From Bdellovibrionales bacterium (lineage in GTDB: Bacteria > Bdellovibrionota > Bdellovibrionia > Bdellovibrionales > UBA1609), in the NCBI GenBank assembly GCA_016714165.1, contig JADJNU010000001.1, positions 2,294,001 through 2,358,000 of the forward strand: 64,000 nucleotides of DNA. Direction: 5' to 3'. Made by a program: the position numbers and the translations under genes. Under the pieces are notes generated by a model that had not been told where the DNA came from, made no database searches, and saw nothing but the letters and a program-made list of their open reading frames with translations. Below, piece after piece: positions 8,644 to 17,109 of the stretch. Numbering within the stretch: position 1 is the first letter of the stretch; every line of letters starts with the position of its first letter.

Positions 8644-9901
8644 CATTTCTTTGTTTCTTTTAGGAATTCTTTTCTTTTCACCGGCAACACGTGCAATCAC
8701 GTTAAGAGAAGCATACGAATCGGCAAAAGATAAAACCGACATCATACGAAATGAAATATTAAATGAAGAAGTCAGTCGCATTCGTCAAGAGCTAGTGACT
8801 GGATCCGTTCGACCTAAGCTGTCACTGGTCTCCTTTTAGCTTTTGCGAGACGCGGAAGACGGATATTCCCAATCAAGCCTCATTGAAAAGCACCAACACA
8901 GTGCGTATTTGAATTTGACCCAACCCTTGTTTCAGGGAGGAGGAGAGTACCATTTGCTTGAGGCTGCAAAGTTTTACCCAGAAGTTTCTAAGTGGAGCAG
9001 AATCCAAGCAGAAATTGATCTCTACACTGAATTGGCCAAACTATTTTACGAAATTCTGTCTTTGAAAAAAGAAGATCAAACTCTAAAGGAACAAGAGAAT
9101 ATACTTGAACGGCGCGTTTCTTATCTTCGTTCGCGAGTAAAAATTGGACGCTCAAGGAAATCAGAGCTATTCACTGCAGAAAGCCAGCTGGCCAATTTGT
9201 CAGCTGAAAATCATTCGCTTCAAGGTAGAATTCTAATCTATCAGGAGGCCTTTGTTCGTCGCACCGGCCTTCAGGACTGGAGCTCTGTCGAAGATCCTCT
9301 GGCCGAGGATTGGTATGAAAAGCTGAAACTGTCGGACAAGTCAGACAAACCAGACGAATCAGATGATTTTGAAACGAGTCCAAAGATCCAACTCATCAAT
9401 CACTCTCTCGGGCAAACGAGGGCTGAAATCCTTGCGATAAAGGGAGATTATTGGCCTCAAATTGATTTGAGTGGAAACTACTATTTTGATCGAACTGGAA
9501 CGCTAAAGAATTCCCAGTGGGACGTGGGGCTCGTAGCAAAATGGGAATTATATGGCGGCGGGGCGACTCAATCTGCGGTACGGGAAAAGGCATTAGAGGC
9601 AGAAAAGTTGAATAATGAACTGATAGACACAAAGAGAAATCAACTTGCTGTCACTGAAAGATTGCGAAATTCCTTAGCAACAAAAGTGGAAGAAGTAAAA
9701 AAAATAAGTTTGGCTGTAGACATGGCGGAAAAAAGTTATCAGGAAAATATCAATGAATCTCAATCGGGGCTTGTGTCAGATCTCGAGGTTCTCAGATCTC
9801 TCGATGACTATCTAAAGATCAAACGATCCTTTGATCGGATTCGATTTGAGCCCAAAATTATTTATTTTGAATATCTCAGGTCGAAAGGTGTTCGACCATG
9901 A
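8633..9901 (+). pseudogene. TolC-family outer membrane efflux protein, interrupted by amber codon
   Basis: One continuous reading frame of 423 codons broken only by TAG at 8837-8839. Codons 1-68 encode a signal peptide (residues 1 to about 21) and the start of a TolC-type helix (ITLREAYESA... RIRQEL... VRPKLSL). Codons 70 onward continue with NLTQPLFQGG, long coiled-coil helices and a second repeat (YWPQIDLSGNYYFDRTG; AKWELYGGG), typical of outer membrane efflux proteins. Because both halves are in the same frame, a point mutation, amber suppression or a sequence error explains the break; a frameshift does not. It overlaps the RND gene by 4 bases (ATGA), so the two form an operon. Confidence 0.75.
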
Positions 9902-12900
9902 GCTTATCTGAGATCTCAATTCGTCGACCCGTGCTTGCATGGGTTATCATGTTCAGCTTGGTTTTCTTTGGATTTCTGTCATTTCGCCAAATGGGCATCA
10001 ACGAAAATCCGGATGTCGATTTTCCCACGATCACGATTCGTTACATCTATGACGGAGCGGCCCCTGATGTCGTCGAGAAAGATGTGATTGACCCGGTCGA
10101 GGCCGTACTTGTCTCGATGTCTGGCATTCGGCATATGGACTCTGTTGCAGAAAAAAATGGTGCACGACTCACTCTCGAGTTTGAGTTGGACCGAAAGATC
10201 GATTTCGTTCTGCAGGAAGTTCAAACTCTATTGGCCCGAGCCCAAAGTCAATTGCCAGATTCCGTTGAAAGCCCCTCCGTTTCCAAATCAAATGCAGATG
10301 ATGAACCAATTATTTATCTTTCTTTGGTTGCACCAAACTTATCTCTTCGTGATTTGAACATTCTATTTCGAGATCAAATAGTTGATCAATTTTCCACTAT
10401 TGATGGAGTCGCTGATGTACGCGCTTACGGATATCATGAGCCTCAGTTGCGAGTGGATCTTGATGCAAAAAAGCTTTCTCAATTTCAATTGACAGCTCAG
10501 GATGTCGTTGAAAGCATCCGACGCGAACACAAAGAATTGCCAGCCGGCAAGTTAGAATATCGTGATAAGGAAGACTTGATTCGCGTCATGGGTGAGATCT
10601 CAAACCTAGATGGCTTTAATGACTTGATTATTAGTCGTCGCGGTGGAAGCCCAAATTTTGTTCCGATACGGCTGAAGGATGTCTCCAAGGTTTATGAGGG
10701 GATTGAAAATATTCGTCGCATTTCTCGGATTAACGGGCAACAGGCAATGAATATGGCGATTAGCAAGCAACGAGGAGTCAATGCAGTCGCCACCGCAGAC
10801 CGGGTCAAAGAGAGAATCTCTCTCATTCAGAAGGATTTACCTCAAGGAGTTGCGTTGGAGATCATGTTTGATCGCACCAAATTCATTCGAGAGAGCGTGA
10901 GTGAATTGATTTTTACTCTTCTTCTTTCTGCCCTCCTTACCTCGCTCGTTTGTTGGATTTTTCTTGGATCTTTGTCAGCAACGGCAAATATTTTACTCGC
11001 CATACCGACGGCAATTGTTGGAACCTTTATTGTTATTCATCTACTGGGATTTACTCTGAATACTTTCTCCCTGCTCGGGCTTGCATTGGCCATCGGAGTG
11101 GTCGTCGATGATGCCATCATTGTATTAGAGAACATTGTAAGATACGCTCGAATGGGTTTTGATAAGGTCAATGCCTCTTACAAAGGCAGCCGTGAGATCA
11201 CCCTTGCTGTGGTCGCAACCAGCCTCGCAATCATATCCATCTTTACTCCTGTTGCTTTTATGAAGGGTATTGAAGGCCGATTCTTTTTTGAGTTTGCGGT
11301 CACAATTTCTGTAGCGATTGCTCTTTCTTGTCTCGAATCATTAACCCTGGCGCCGATGCGATGCTCACAAATGTTGAATATAGACGCACGAAGGACAGCC
11401 TTTGGAAAGGGCTTTGAGAGGTTCATGGATTTTCTTCGAAATTTTTATGCATCTACCTTAAGCAAAGCTCTCGATCACCCCTGGAAGATTTCTCTTGGAG
11501 CGATTTTTCTCATTATTGGATCTTTAGCACTCTTTCGCTATTTGGATACAGAATTCGTGCCGACGCAAGATAGGGGCGTTATTTCGGTGTCATTTCAGGC
11601 TCCGAACGGAAAATCGATGAGTTACACAGATGAGCGAGTGGGCCAGTTTGAGCAACTTGTTGTGAATCACCCCTCTATTGACCGAGTTTTTATTAGCATT
11701 GGTGGATTTGGCCAGGGTGGGCAAGGAAATAAGGGCAATGCAATGGTCGTATTAAAGGAGAGAGGGGATCGCCGGCAATCTCAAGCGGAAGTCATCGATG
11801 AATTGCGCGCTAAAACAAAGTCCATCAGTGGTATTAAGTTCTTCTTTCGGGATCGATTTGGATCAAGCCTTGGAGGACGGAGAGGAAATGCTGTTGAATT
11901 TTCCATCAGCGGACCGGATCCAAAAAAGCAGATTCAGATCTATGAAGATCTGAAGACTGAAATCGAAAAGCTTGGATTGCTTCAAGATGTTCGCTCAGAT
12001 GATGCCTCCGGCATATCTGAAGTCCAGGTCATCCCGAATCGAGCGAAAGCAACCAAGTTTGGAGTTGAGATTGCCGAGGTTGCCAGCCTTATCAACGCCA
12101 CCTTTGGCGGCGTTGTTCCTGCCAGCTACACCAAGGGTTCTCGAAGATTTCAAGTTTTCGTGCAGCTTCAGGAAAAGGATCGTCATCGAATTGAACAGAT
12201 TCAAAATCTGTCCGTTCGCAACAACAGAGGTGAGATTATTCCTTTGTTACAGGTCGTAGATCTAAAATCCTCGACATCTCCACAGTTTGTTTATCACGAA
12301 AATCGAGTACGCGGAGTTCGGGTCGACTCGTCCCTAGCTAAAGGCATAAAAGACGGATCAGCTATTACCCAAATCAAAGAAGTCGCAAAAAGAATTCTTC
12401 CCGATGGATATTCCTTGAGATTTTCTGAAACACCCCAGAAAAAACTCATGGATACCATTTTTATCATGGCCTTGGGTTTGGTCGTTGCTTATATGGTTCT
12501 TGCCAGTCAATTTAATTCATTTACTGATCCATTGATCGTTTTTTTGGCTATTCCGTTTGGTCTCATTGGTTCTTTGGCTGCATTGGCCTTGGGTGGCCAA
12601 ACCTTAAATGTCTACAGCCTTATTGGCATCTTGCTGACAATGGGTATTGTTAAGAAAAATTCAATTCTGCTCGTCGAATTTACCAATCATCAGAGAGATC
12701 AGGGGCTCGATTTGAGGAAGGCTTTGATTGAGGCCTGCCCAGTCCGATTGCGGCCCATTCTGATGACGTCTCTGGCTACCGTTGTGGCGGCCATTCCTGC
12801 AGCTCTGGCTCTTGGACCTGGAGCCGAGACGAGAATTCCCATGGCGCTGACAGTTATTGGAGGAGTTCTATTTTCAACCTTGTGCACTCTCCTCGTTGTT

Positions 12901-12957
12901 CCTTGCGTTTATCTTCTCTTAGCCCCAAAACGGCGAACTGTGCTACTTGAGACTTAG
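9898..12957 (+). CDS. RND (HAE-1/AcrB-like) efflux pump inner membrane subunit
   Basis: 1019 residues, the usual length of an AcrB-type transporter. The N-terminus (SEISIRRPVLAWVIMFSL) is the first transmembrane helix; GVVVDDAIIVLEN carries the two aspartates of the proton relay in the fourth helix, and the second half repeats the fold (KKNSILLVEFTNHQ). It exports drugs or other small molecules using proton-motive force, through a TolC-type channel. Start codon overlaps the end of the TolC-like gene. No membrane fusion (adaptor) protein gene is present on either side, although most RND pumps are encoded with one. Confidence 0.92.
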   Translation: MSLSEISIRRPVLAWVIMFSLVFFGFLSFRQMGINENPDVDFPTITIRYIYDGAAPDVVEKDVIDPVEAVLVSMSGIRHMDSVAEKNGARLTLEFELDRKIDFVLQEVQTLLARAQSQLPDSVESPSVSKSNADDEPIIYLSLVAPNLSLRDLNILFRDQIVDQFSTIDGVADVRAYGYHEPQLRVDLDAKKLSQFQLTAQDVVESIRREHKELPAGKLEYRDKEDLIRVMGEISNLDGFNDLIISRRGGSPNFVPIRLKDVSKVYEGIENIRRISRINGQQAMNMAISKQRGVNAVATADRVKERISLIQKDLPQGVALEIMFDRTKFIRESVSELIFTLLLSALLTSLVCWIFLGSLSATANILLAIPTAIVGTFIVIHLLGFTLNTFSLLGLALAIGVVVDDAIIVLENIVRYARMGFDKVNASYKGSREITLAVVATSLAIISIFTPVAFMKGIEGRFFFEFAVTISVAIALSCLESLTLAPMRCSQMLNIDARRTAFGKGFERFMDFLRNFYASTLSKALDHPWKISLGAIFLIIGSLALFRYLDTEFVPTQDRGVISVSFQAPNGKSMSYTDERVGQFEQLVVNHPSIDRVFISIGGFGQGGQGNKGNAMVVLKERGDRRQSQAEVIDELRAKTKSISGIKFFFRDRFGSSLGGRRGNAVEFSISGPDPKKQIQIYEDLKTEIEKLGLLQDVRSDDASGISEVQVIPNRAKATKFGVEIAEVASLINATFGGVVPASYTKGSRRFQVFVQLQEKDRHRIEQIQNLSVRNNRGEIIPLLQVVDLKSSTSPQFVYHENRVRGVRVDSSLAKGIKDGSAITQIKEVAKRILPDGYSLRFSETPQKKLMDTIFIMALGLVVAYMVLASQFNSFTDPLIVFLAIPFGLIGSLAALALGGQTLNVYSLIGILLTMGIVKKNSILLVEFTNHQRDQGLDLRKALIEACPVRLRPILMTSLATVVAAIPAALALGPGAETRIPMALTVIGGVLFSTLCTLLVVPCVYLLLAPKRRTVLLET

Positions 12958-12959
12958 TC

Positions 12960-13790
12960 CTATCCAGATATCGTTTCGATAAGAACCATTTCAGAATCGC
13001 TCAGCTCGAATTCGCAGCACTTCAGATCCTGCCGCATGTGCTGTTCATTTGAAGTCCCAGTCAGAGGTATCATTCCCATTTGCTGAGAAGCACGAAAAAT
13101 AATTTGCTCAGGGCTCGCTTCATGTCGATCTGCGAGCATCTGTATTCGTGCATCTTCAAGTACTTGAAGATTTGCTGTGAGAAGAGAAAATCCCTGATAC
13201 AAAATATCGTTTTCCCTGCAGATAGACCTCACTTCGTGATCCCAGCCTTGGACTGCAAAACAACGATTTTGCACATAACTTGGCTTCACTTTTCCCAAAT
13301 CGATCACCTGCCGAAGATGTGTTCCACTGACATTACTAAGCCCAATTGCCAGTGTCATTTCGTCATCGTAAAGAGCCTCCATCGCTTGCCACACCTCCCA
13401 ATCGCCATCCGTCATGCCACTTCTTGAAAGAGGCCCATGGAGCAAAAAGGAATCCAGGTAGTCCGTGTGCAAGTTTGACAAAGTACTTTCAAAGGAAGCC
13501 CTGACTTGCTCCGCATATGAGGCATCAGGATCATAAGGAATTCGATGATCCTGGCCCTGCACAAAAGTAAATTTGCTTTGTAAAAATAGACTGGAACGCT
13601 CCAGACCATTTTCAAATAATTCCTTGAGTGCCATCCCAACGTAATCTTCGCGGTAGTGCTTTTTCTGATTAGCGGTGTCGATAGCCGAGAATCCAGCAGA
13701 AATTGCTAATTTAACGAGGCCCGCAGTGGCCTCAGCCTTCCAGGCAGTGCCATAAATAAAGCTGGGTGGTGATGATTGGACGTAATTCAA
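12960..13790 (-). CDS. aldo/keto reductase family protein
   Basis: 276 residues from a TTG start at 13790, chosen because a strong AAGGAGGG lies 7 bases upstream and because the family's first strand (FIYGTAWK) begins directly after it; upstream codons to 13877 are in frame but lack such a signal. Visible family features: AIDTANQ (D38), KKHYRED (Y46, probable catalytic tyrosine), LQSKF (lysine) and FLLHGP (histidine), the D-Y-K-H tetrad. NAD(P)H-dependent reduction of a carbonyl substrate is expected; the substrate is unknown. Convergent with the RND gene, only 2 bases apart. Confidence 0.85.
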   Translation of the reverse strand: MNYVQSSPPSFIYGTAWKAEATAGLVKLAISAGFSAIDTANQKKHYREDYVGMALKELFENGLERSSLFLQSKFTFVQGQDHRIPYDPDASYAEQVRASFESTLSNLHTDYLDSFLLHGPLSRSGMTDGDWEVWQAMEALYDDEMTLAIGLSNVSGTHLRQVIDLGKVKPSYVQNRCFAVQGWDHEVRSICRENDILYQGFSLLTANLQVLEDARIQMLADRHEASPEQIIFRASQQMGMIPLTGTSNEQHMRQDLKCCEFELSDSEMVLIETISG

Positions 13791-13931
13791 TGGAATACCC
13801 TCCTTTTTAAAATTATGATCTAGCGCATCCTTTTGTCGCATGTGCCTTGATCCCGCGCAAATTGCTAATTGGGGCAAGTTGCATCATTAGGCCGCATTCA
13901 TCGATTCATCGCTGGTCACTGCCTGCCCGCC

Positions 13932-14005
13932 TGTCGCTGTCACATGTCGCTTGTCGCCTGTGCCGCCGCCTGCCACTTGTCGCCTGTCGCCTGTCGCTTG
14001 TCACG
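13932..14005. repeat. tandem array of a TGTCGCY heptamer
   Basis: Units TGTCGCC or TGTCGCT recur in 7-base register at 13945, 13952, 13978, 13985 and 13992, with variants TGTCGC at 13932, TGTCACA at 13938 and TGTCACG at 13999. A 19-base divergent stretch (13959-13977) separates two blocks. It lies between the aldo/keto reductase and ssrA, roughly 130-210 bases upstream of the tmRNA 5' end. No coding frame here is credible. Confidence 0.7.
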
Positions 14006-14138
14006 GTCACTTCATTGGTCACTAACCATTCCTACAATTAGAAAAATAGGCTTGTCGACAATTAACGGGATGTATGGTAAATTTCACGATCTCTCTTGGG
14101 AACACTCTCTAAGAAAGTTGACGCTAGACTCCGATTTT

Positions 14139-14490
14139 GGGGGCGACATGGCTTCGACGTGGGTAGTGAAGCTTAAGGAGCATGCCGGGGCGCTCGTGGA
14201 CCTCGTAAAAACGAGCACTTTTTAGTTGCTAACAACAACTATGCACTTGCAGCCTAATTAAGCTGCAACGTCGACCAGTTAGTTGGTAACACTAGCTGCG
14301 AGATGTCACTGTAGTTACCTCGGTTAAGGGCTGTTTTCTCCAGGGCCTTTAATCTAAATTTTCTGGGGGAGGGGCCGAAGTAATTTTGTCGGTAGAAGTG
14401 CTTTGGTTCCACTAAAAATATCGACTAAGCATGTAGCGCCTTACAGTGGAGCACTTACGGACGGGGGTTCAATTCCCCCCGCCTCCACCA
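14139..14490 (+). ncRNA. ssrA: transfer-messenger RNA
   Basis: The 5' end GGGGGCG (14139-14145) pairs with CGCCTCC (14480-14486) before the ACCA end, forming the acceptor stem of the tRNA-like domain; the T-arm GGGGGTTCAATTCCCCC is at 14463-14479. The tag frame is 14228-14257, starting after TAGTT, and encodes ANNNYALAA then stop, so the appended degradation tag would be AANNNYALAA. It rescues stalled ribosomes with SmpB. Length 352 nt is normal. The 3' end also serves as the attachment site of the adjacent island. Confidence 0.95.
14483..14490. other. attL-side core of the ssrA island
   Basis: CTCCACCA, the last eight bases of ssrA, recurs at 34297-34304. Tyrosine integrases commonly recombine within a 7-8 base core at the 3' end of tRNA or tmRNA genes, so these copies are the likely island boundaries. 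The match is short and outside it the two sites differ. Confidence 0.55.
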
Positions 14491-14633
14491 TTTGTCGGTT
14501 AACTTTAAATCGAACTGAGTGAGTTTTAACAAAGACTCACTTGGTTTACTCACATCTACTTTTCAGAGGGAAAAACAAGAAGTTAGTGACGACAGCATTT
14601 ACTTTTTGCTAACCCCATATCACTTCCCAGGAT

Positions 14634-14658
14634 GCGAACTTCTGGACACAACTCTGGA
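14634..14658. repeat. left arm-type repeat of the island
   Basis: A 25-base sequence built from TTCTGGACAC and CTCTGGA. A copy with 22 of 25 identical bases lies at 34221-34245 in the same orientation, just inside the right boundary. Direct repeats inside both ends fit integrase arm-binding sites. Confidence 0.6.
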
Positions 14659-14719
14659 ATTCAGTCTGGACTGACTACATAAAAACTAAGCATGTAGTAA
14701 ATTTTGTGGAGAACTGCGT

Positions 14720-15070
14720 ATGGGTCGAACAGATAAAGTCATATTAAGCGTTGAGGCGCGTGTTTTAAAACGATTGCGCGAGAAGAATGGCCTGTCAATG
14801 AGACGAGCAGGTCAGCTTCTAGGATGGTCTGACAGTTACATATCGCAAATAGAGAATGGTCGTGAGCGCATCCCTAAAGGTGAGCGCCTATTGCGATTCT
14901 TGAGCGTATACGGTGGAATTACAGAAAAGTATTTTAAGCAACTCTGCAAAGACTATGAAGAAGATCAAACCGATGAAATGGTCATACAGGATCTGCTACC
15001 AAAGTTAAAACCCGAACAGATTAAAGTTATTAGAACTCTATGTGCCAGCTTTGCAGGAAAAGAACTTTAG
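14720..15070 (+). CDS. XRE-family HTH regulator
   Basis: 116 residues with a complete helix-turn-helix at about 14-70 (LREKNGLSMRRAGQLLGWSDSYISQIENGRERIP), the Cro/C1-type fold. The C-terminal 45 residues are acidic. First gene of the island after ssrA, so a candidate controller of excision or of cargo expression; that role is inference. Its stop overlaps the end of the convergent gene at 15067 by 4 bases. Confidence 0.8.
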   Translation: MGRTDKVILSVEARVLKRLREKNGLSMRRAGQLLGWSDSYISQIENGRERIPKGERLLRFLSVYGGITEKYFKQLCKDYEEDQTDEMVIQDLLPKLKPEQIKVIRTLCASFAGKEL

Positions 15071-15627
15071 TTTTTAACTTGAAGCTGAAGACTTAACCCT
15101 CGTCTCTTAATTTCAGCGAGAAGTTGATCAAGGGTATATTCAGCCAACGGCGATACATCATCCCAATCGCCGACATTTACCTCAAAATCAATATCCAGCT
15201 TATATTTTCGTTTAGACGGCGGCCAAAAGTAGTCTTTTTCTTTCTCTTTAATTCGCTTTTGAAAATGTCCAAATGCATTCTTATTGCTTTGTAATAGGTG
15301 CATTGAGAGGGTATCTATACCGACGAGATGTTCATTAATGTAAATCGGAAATATCCAAACATTCCAATGGATCTTCTCTCTGCCGTCGTCTCCCTTTAAG
15401 CTACAAAAATTCAATTTTTCCATTGTACTTAGTACCAGCTTGAGCCTTGTTGTATCGACCCCCTTTGGATTCATTTTTCTCAAATACACTAATGTCTGGG
15501 GCAAATCAGTAATAGGAGTTGATCGTTTTCGAGTATGCAAAAGCCGAAAAAGCATTGAGGCCTCTTCATTTTCTTTGAGAAGAATGCTCAATTCTCTTTT
15601 AGCGTGGTCAAAGTCTATCCTATCCAT
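15067..15627 (-). CDS. hypothetical island protein
   Basis: 186 residues, no signal peptide or membrane segment. Rich in Lys, Leu and acidic residues; a helical N-terminus (DHAKRELSILLKENEEASMLFRLLHTRKR) and a middle part of beta character (IHWNVWIFPIYINEHLVGIDTLS). No family recognised. Convergent with the XRE gene and divergent from the recombination module, with 181 bases of A/T-rich sequence upstream. Confidence 0.5.
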   Translation of the reverse strand: MDRIDFDHAKRELSILLKENEEASMLFRLLHTRKRSTPITDLPQTLVYLRKMNPKGVDTTRLKLVLSTMEKLNFCSLKGDDGREKIHWNVWIFPIYINEHLVGIDTLSMHLLQSNKNAFGHFQKRIKEKEKDYFWPPSKRKYKLDIDFEVNVGDWDDVSPLAEYTLDQLLAEIKRRGLSLQLQVKN

Positions 15628-15808
15628 ACAACGTTTATATTAATACAAATCCACTTAAAAATCAAATTGCTATTAACAAATCTCAAATTGAGACATATTA
15701 ACATCCTGTAATTACGCGATTATCTCATTATACCAATTCATATTAATAGCGTTCCTTGACTTCTATTACGCAGCGTGTTATTCTGGCTTTATAGAAAGGA
15801 GGGGTTTT

Positions 15809-16003
15809 ATGGAAAACCTGAAAGGAAAAAAGATTTTTACTGCGGCAGAAGCTGCCCAATATCTGAGCATTACCATCCAGACTCTCTACAACATGAAACA
15901 CAAGGGCGAAATCAAGGGCTTCAACATGGGAGGGAAAAAGAAGGGGAAACTTTTCTTTTTTGAAGAGCATTTACTCGAAGCCGCAATGGGGAGGGTCGGA
16001 TGA
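15809..16003 (+). CDS. excisionase-like helix-turn-helix protein
   Basis: 64 residues, strong AAAGGAGG upstream. FTAAEAAQYLSITIQTLYNMKHKGEIKGFN is a MerR-like winged HTH of the excisionase family, followed by a basic Gly/Lys patch. Overlaps the integrase start by 4 bases (ATGA), the usual arrangement for a recombination directionality factor. Function as excisionase is inferred from position. Confidence 0.75.
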   Translation: MENLKGKKIFTAAEAAQYLSITIQTLYNMKHKGEIKGFNMGGKKKGKLFFFEEHLLEAAMGRVG

Positions 16004-17109
16004 GCAACGTCAAAACAGACAAATACATTACTGAGAAAAACGGAGCCTTTGAAGTGCGAGTCACTTCAGAAATCAAGGGAATCCATTTTGAAAGACGTAA
16101 ACGCGGCATAAAGGACAAACCATCAGCCAGGTATATTGCAAATCAGTTTCTTGCAGAGCGAGATCAGTTTCGACGGGACGTCAACTCTGGCCAAGTCAGT
16201 TGGAAGACAGCCATTGTAGAATGGGCAGCTTACGCAAAATCAAAACAATTGTCAGAGTCCACCATAGATTCTGCAAGGTTAACACTTGAGAAACAGACCG
16301 CGAGTTGGATGAATCGGCCAGTAAAGTCGATTACCAATGAAGAGGTCGAAGCTCTCATTCACAAGGCCTATCAGGATGACAAAGTCGAAACCAAAAAAGG
16401 TTTACTTAAGCACATTCGAAATGTGTTTAGGCGGCAGATCCAATTAGGAAAAGTAAAATTTAATCCGTGCAGTGGAATCAATTTAGGCCCTGCACCACAA
16501 AAGGAGATGAAAGCAATGACAAGAAATGAAATAGAAACACTATTGGAAAAAGCTAAAGATACAAATCACGAATGGTATCCCGTTTGGAGAGTGACCTACG
16601 AACTGGGACTACGCGCTGGAGAGGCCTACGGCTTAAAATGGACTGATATTAATTTTGACTCTGGCTTTGTCACTGTACAGAGGTCCTTCAGTACGAGGAC
16701 GAAAAAATTCAAAGCTCCGAAAAACAATAAATTTAGAACGGTCCCACTGAATCAATCACTTAAAGAATATTTGCTAGCACTAAAGCAGACCTCTCTCGAA
16801 AAAGAATTTGTTTTTGAACGCAACACAACTTGGGATCATGGCGAACAAGCAAAGGTTTTATCTGAATTTCAGAAATCTATTGGCATTCAGCAAACAAATT
16901 TCCACAGCTTGAGAGCTTCATTCATAACCCACCTATTACTTGCAGGAGTACCCTTGCTAAAAGTGAAGGAGATGGTTGGTCATCGAAGAACTGAAACTAC
17001 CGAAAGATATATGCGAATGGTCGCTGCAGATACAATCGGCGCTACAGATGCCCTTTCAATTAAAAATGACGATGAGGATGATGACGAAGATCAAGAGGAG
17101 GAATCATGA
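16000..17109 (+). CDS. int: tyrosine recombinase (integrase)
   Basis: 369 residues. N-terminal arm-binding-like region (1-65), SAM-like core-binding domain (about 68-155), catalytic domain (about 170-345) with R205 in ELGLRAGEA, a lysine near 239, H302-x-x-R305, H328 in VGHRR and the nucleophile Y337 in ERYMRM. All active-site residues are present, so it should be functional. It would integrate the island at the 3' end of ssrA. The tail is strongly acidic. It overlaps both neighbours by 4 bases. Confidence 0.95.
   Translation: MSNVKTDKYITEKNGAFEVRVTSEIKGIHFERRKRGIKDKPSARYIANQFLAERDQFRRDVNSGQVSWKTAIVEWAAYAKSKQLSESTIDSARLTLEKQTASWMNRPVKSITNEEVEALIHKAYQDDKVETKKGLLKHIRNVFRRQIQLGKVKFNPCSGINLGPAPQKEMKAMTRNEIETLLEKAKDTNHEWYPVWRVTYELGLRAGEAYGLKWTDINFDSGFVTVQRSFSTRTKKFKAPKNNKFRTVPLNQSLKEYLLALKQTSLEKEFVFERNTTWDHGEQAKVLSEFQKSIGIQQTNFHSLRASFITHLLLAGVPLLKVKEMVGHRRTETTERYMRMVAADTIGATDALSIKNDDEDDDEDQEEES

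Noticed and set aside
9898..12957. Possible frameshift or split in the RND gene
   Set aside because: The frame is continuous over 1019 codons and both halves of the fold are complete.
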